From contig NZ_DS996359.1 in assembly GCF_000156375.1 (NCBI RefSeq), positions 257,570 to 321,569 on the forward strand: a stretch of 64,000 nucleotides of DNA, written 5' to 3'. Under the pieces are notes generated by a model that searched no databases, had not been told where the DNA came from, and worked only from the letters and a program-made list of their open reading frames with translations. A program made the translations under genes and the position numbers. Position 1 is the first letter of the stretch. Each line of letters opens with the position of its first letter. Origin of the DNA: Desulfovibrio piger ATCC 29098 (GTDB lineage: Bacteria; Desulfobacterota; Desulfovibrionia; Desulfovibrionales; Desulfovibrionaceae). Positions 61,788 through 64,000 of this stretch are shown here, in pieces.

Positions 61788-62836
61788 AGCAGGCCCTCGC
61801 GCCTGTAGCCTTCCACGGCTTCTTGCATGCCCTGGTCGAGCGTGAGGGCGGGGGCATAGCCGAGTTCCTCGCGCAGGCGCGACGCGTCGCAGGTCCAGCC
61901 GGACTGGCGGGCTTCGCGGTATTTGTCCAGATTCCAGTTGGGGGCGCGGCCCTTGCGTCCCAGCGCGGCCAGCAGGCTGCCGCCCAGGGTGGACAGCAGC
62001 GCGGTCAGGCCCAGGAAGCAGAGGGGCAGGCGCAGGATGCAGGCCTTTTTGCCCATGGCCCGGGCCATGGCGCGGTAAAAGTCGGCCATGGCGTAGCAGC
62101 CGCCGTCATTGACGTGATAGACGCCGTGCGCCTCGGGGCGGCAGCAGCAGACGATGGCGCGGCCCACGTCGCGACCGTGCACGGCCGAGACAGGGAAGCG
62201 GCGGAACATGCCGGGCGTGACGGCCACGCCGTAGCGCAGCCCCTGGAACACGGGCAGCAGGCCGCGGTCGCCGGAGCCGTAGATGATGGGCGGCCGCAGG
62301 GTGACCATGCGATCGCCCAGGGCACGGCCCAGGATCTGTTCCACCATGAGCTTGGACCAGCCGTAGGCGGACACGGGGGCGCCGGGGGCGTCGTCGCCCC
62401 TGCCGGCGGCAGTGTCGCAGGGGCCGCTGGCGGCCAGGCTGGAGACCAGCACCATGCGCTGCGGGGCCTGGCCCTGCGCGTCGAGGCGCTGCCAGGCAGT
62501 GGCCAGGGCGCGGGCGGCCTCGCTGTTGGCGCGCAGATAGTCCTGCCAGCCCAGACCGAAGAGCAGGGCGGCCATGTGGATGCAGATGTCCTGGCCGCGC
62601 AGGGCCTCTTCCAGCCCGGCGCCGCTGCGCAGGTCGGCGCGGACCACTTCCACCCCGGCGGGCAGGTGGTCGCGGCGGGATGTGGCGCGGGTGATGCAGG
62701 TGACGCGGGCCCCGGCGGCCAGTAGCTGGGGCAGCAGGTGACGGCCCACGAAGCCGGTGCCGCCGGTGACGACGATCTTTTTGCCGTCCAGCCAGGGAGC
62801 GGGCATGCCCAGGGGAGTATCGGCGCTATGGCTCAT
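61784..62836 (-). CDS. NAD-dependent epimerase/dehydratase
   Basis: A 350-residue extended short-chain dehydrogenase. Cofactor motif VVTGGTGFVGRHLLPQL, Ser in LVSSLAASG, and the YxxxK pair in SAYGWSKLMVEQ. The C-terminal half carries a hydrophobic segment (LPLCFLGLTALLSTLGGSLL) that may associate with the membrane. The substrate, a nucleotide sugar or sterol-like compound, is unknown. ATGA overlaps join it to both neighbours. Confidence 0.9.
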   Translation of the reverse strand: MSHSADTPLGMPAPWLDGKKIVVTGGTGFVGRHLLPQLLAAGARVTCITRATSRRDHLPAGVEVVRADLRSGAGLEEALRGQDICIHMAALLFGLGWQDYLRANSEAARALATAWQRLDAQGQAPQRMVLVSSLAASGPCDTAAGRGDDAPGAPVSAYGWSKLMVEQILGRALGDRMVTLRPPIIYGSGDRGLLPVFQGLRYGVAVTPGMFRRFPVSAVHGRDVGRAIVCCCRPEAHGVYHVNDGGCYAMADFYRAMARAMGKKACILRLPLCFLGLTALLSTLGGSLLAALGRKGRAPNWNLDKYREARQSGWTCDASRLREELGYAPALTLDQGMQEAVEGYRREGLL

Positions 62837-63966
62837 GACACGATCTCCTTGCGGTACAGGCGGTAACGTTTGGTGATCCGCCCGGAAAAGTCTTCGATGA
62901 GGTCATTGACGGCCATGTTGTCCTCCAGCACCCACGAGCCTTCCACCTGGCAGAACTCGGGATGGCGGCGGGCCTGTTCCAGCATGTAGTCCAGCAGGAG
63001 CAGGGGCAGGCCCAGCAGGCGGAACTCCTCGCGGATGCCGAAGAGGATCATGCGGTACTTGCCGCGCATCTCGCCGCGCGCCTGCCAGTAATGCCACAGG
63101 GCGCTCAGGCCCAGCTTGCCGTTGAGGCGCTTGAGCAGGGGATTGAAGTCCGGCAGGGCCACCATGCCCGCGGCGGGCTCGCCGTCATGGAAGAAGAGGA
63201 CGAAGAAATCGGGGTTGAGCAGGCCCTTGAGCTCCTTCACCAGCACGTCGGCCTCGCCGTCGGAAAGGGGCGCGAAGCCCCAATTGCCGGCCCACGAGAT
63301 GCGGTAAAGGTCCAGCATGATGCGGATGTCCTCAGTGAGGGTGGCCTTGGAGGAGACGCGGCAGGTGAAGCGCTTCTGCTCCTTGAGGTGGCGGATCTCG
63401 TCCTTGAGCCAGTCCTCCACGTGCAGCTTGTCGCGCTCGATGAGGTAGGCGAACAGGTCCTGTTCCTTGCGCATGTGCCAGGATTCCAGCAGGGCGGGAT
63501 AATAGGGCGGGTTCCAGGGCATCATGAGCGCGGGGGCCTCGTCGAAGCCGTCCACCAGCATGGCGCAGGTGTAGTTGGTGGACGGATTGAGGGGGCCGCG
63601 CATGAAGGCCATGCCCTGGCGGCGCAGCCAGTCATGGGCGGCCTGCAGCAGGGCGTGGGCGGCCTCGCGGTCATCCCGGCATTCGAAAAAGCCGAAGGCC
63701 CCGCAGCGTTCGCCGGCATAGGCGTTATATTTCTCGTCCACGATGGCCGCGATGCGGCCCACGGGACGGCCGTCGCGCAGGGCCAGGAACAGTTCGCGCC
63801 GGGCGGTCTTCCAGAAGGGGTGCTCGCCGGGCGAGAGCAGCTCGCGATCCTGTTTTTTCAGGTTGGGCACCCAGAGGGAATCCGGTGTGTAGATGCTCCA
63901 GGGCAGTTCCACGAAGCGGTCCAGGTCTTCTGCAGTGTTGACGGGGATGATGCTCAGTTCTGCCAC
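62833..63966 (-). CDS. GNAT-like acyltransferase
   Basis: A 377-residue protein with a GNAT-like fold in two halves, similar to YghO-type proteins. Motifs: VELPWSIYTPDSLWVPNL, PFWKTARRELFLALRDGRPV, FGFFECRDDREAAHALL, then RGPLNPSTNYTCAMLVDG. The C-terminal half has a second acetyl-transferase-like repeat. GTG 63966 has GGAGG 5 nt upstream and was preferred over ATG 63978. First gene seen of the operon with the epimerase. Confidence 0.78.
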   Translation of the reverse strand: MAELSIIPVNTAEDLDRFVELPWSIYTPDSLWVPNLKKQDRELLSPGEHPFWKTARRELFLALRDGRPVGRIAAIVDEKYNAYAGERCGAFGFFECRDDREAAHALLQAAHDWLRRQGMAFMRGPLNPSTNYTCAMLVDGFDEAPALMMPWNPPYYPALLESWHMRKEQDLFAYLIERDKLHVEDWLKDEIRHLKEQKRFTCRVSSKATLTEDIRIMLDLYRISWAGNWGFAPLSDGEADVLVKELKGLLNPDFFVLFFHDGEPAAGMVALPDFNPLLKRLNGKLGLSALWHYWQARGEMRGKYRMILFGIREEFRLLGLPLLLLDYMLEQARRHPEFCQVEGSWVLEDNMAVNDLIEDFSGRITKRYRLYRKEIVS

Positions 63967-64000
63967 GCGGGCCTCCATGGAGCAGACTTGCAGGGGCTGC

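Overview
The window looks like a chromosome segment of a Desulfovibrio-type sulfate reducer (Desulfovibrionaceae, possibly a gut lineage). This is inferred from high G+C, a decaheme cytochrome fused to an rnfCDGEAB-apbE operon, an F1 ATP synthase operon with two b-type stator genes (b and b') and no a or c genes nearby, and anaerobe-type FeoAB iron uptake. No species assignment was tested.

Bases 1 to about 5,900 are the end of an integrated P4-like element. A P4-type tyrosine recombinase sits against the 3' end of tRNA-Ser(UGA), and all element genes lie on its far side, running off the left edge. The element carries a RelE/HigB-HigA-type toxin-antitoxin pair, iteron-like repeats, an AlpA regulator, a frameshifted coiled-coil gene, and a chain of start-stop-overlapping reading frames. 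Within that chain are two tandem copies of a roughly 72-nt structured RNA resembling the phage P1/P4 C4-type antisense RNA. Its stems covary between the copies. Each copy has a loop complementary to the ribosome-binding site just downstream, and loop and target change together between copies. The alpA start is itself preceded by a perfect 12-bp hairpin that sequesters its Shine-Dalgarno sequence.

Bases 6,000 to 16,000 hold housekeeping genes: HU, murI, a TauE/SafE-type permease, hisHF with a LarE-like gene, mltG-ruvX-trpS, a site-2 protease, an MmcQ/YjbR protein and a small beta-grasp protein. Bases 16,000 to 23,900 form an iron locus: feoA-feoB, a small secreted protein, a DUF4198-type secreted protein, then a convergent ABC ATPase/permease/large periplasmic protein operon, and divergent from it a paralogue of the small secreted protein. 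The feo promoter and the ABC/paralogue promoter region share the same 15-bp Fur-like palindrome inside a sigma70-type promoter. All three secreted proteins are predicted to start with histidine after signal cleavage.

Bases 24,000 to 32,000 carry a nucleoside-recognition membrane protein, rnhA, a 35-residue basic protein, an FmdB zinc ribbon, purB-pyrE, a GtrB-like glycosyltransferase and a sodium:alanine symporter. Bases 32,000 to 39,100 are the cytochrome-rnf-apbE operon (ion-pumping ferredoxin:NAD oxidoreductase linked to periplasmic electron carriers). Bases 39,300 to 49,600 hold an OsmC protein, malic enzyme, panD, a giant FAD/Fe-S lactate-type dehydrogenase, an unknown membrane protein and lepA. 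Bases 49,800 to 55,900 are the atp operon behind a near-consensus promoter. Bases 56,000 to 64,000 hold a two-domain glycosyltransferase, shikimate kinase, an M24 peptidase and a coupled operon of a GNAT-like protein, a sugar epimerase, an ABC-F ATPase and a MutT hydrolase.

Several intergenic gaps carry long G-rich/C-rich hairpins that belong to one repeat family, and a second dispersed repeat occurs near 11.5 kb and 25.9 kb.
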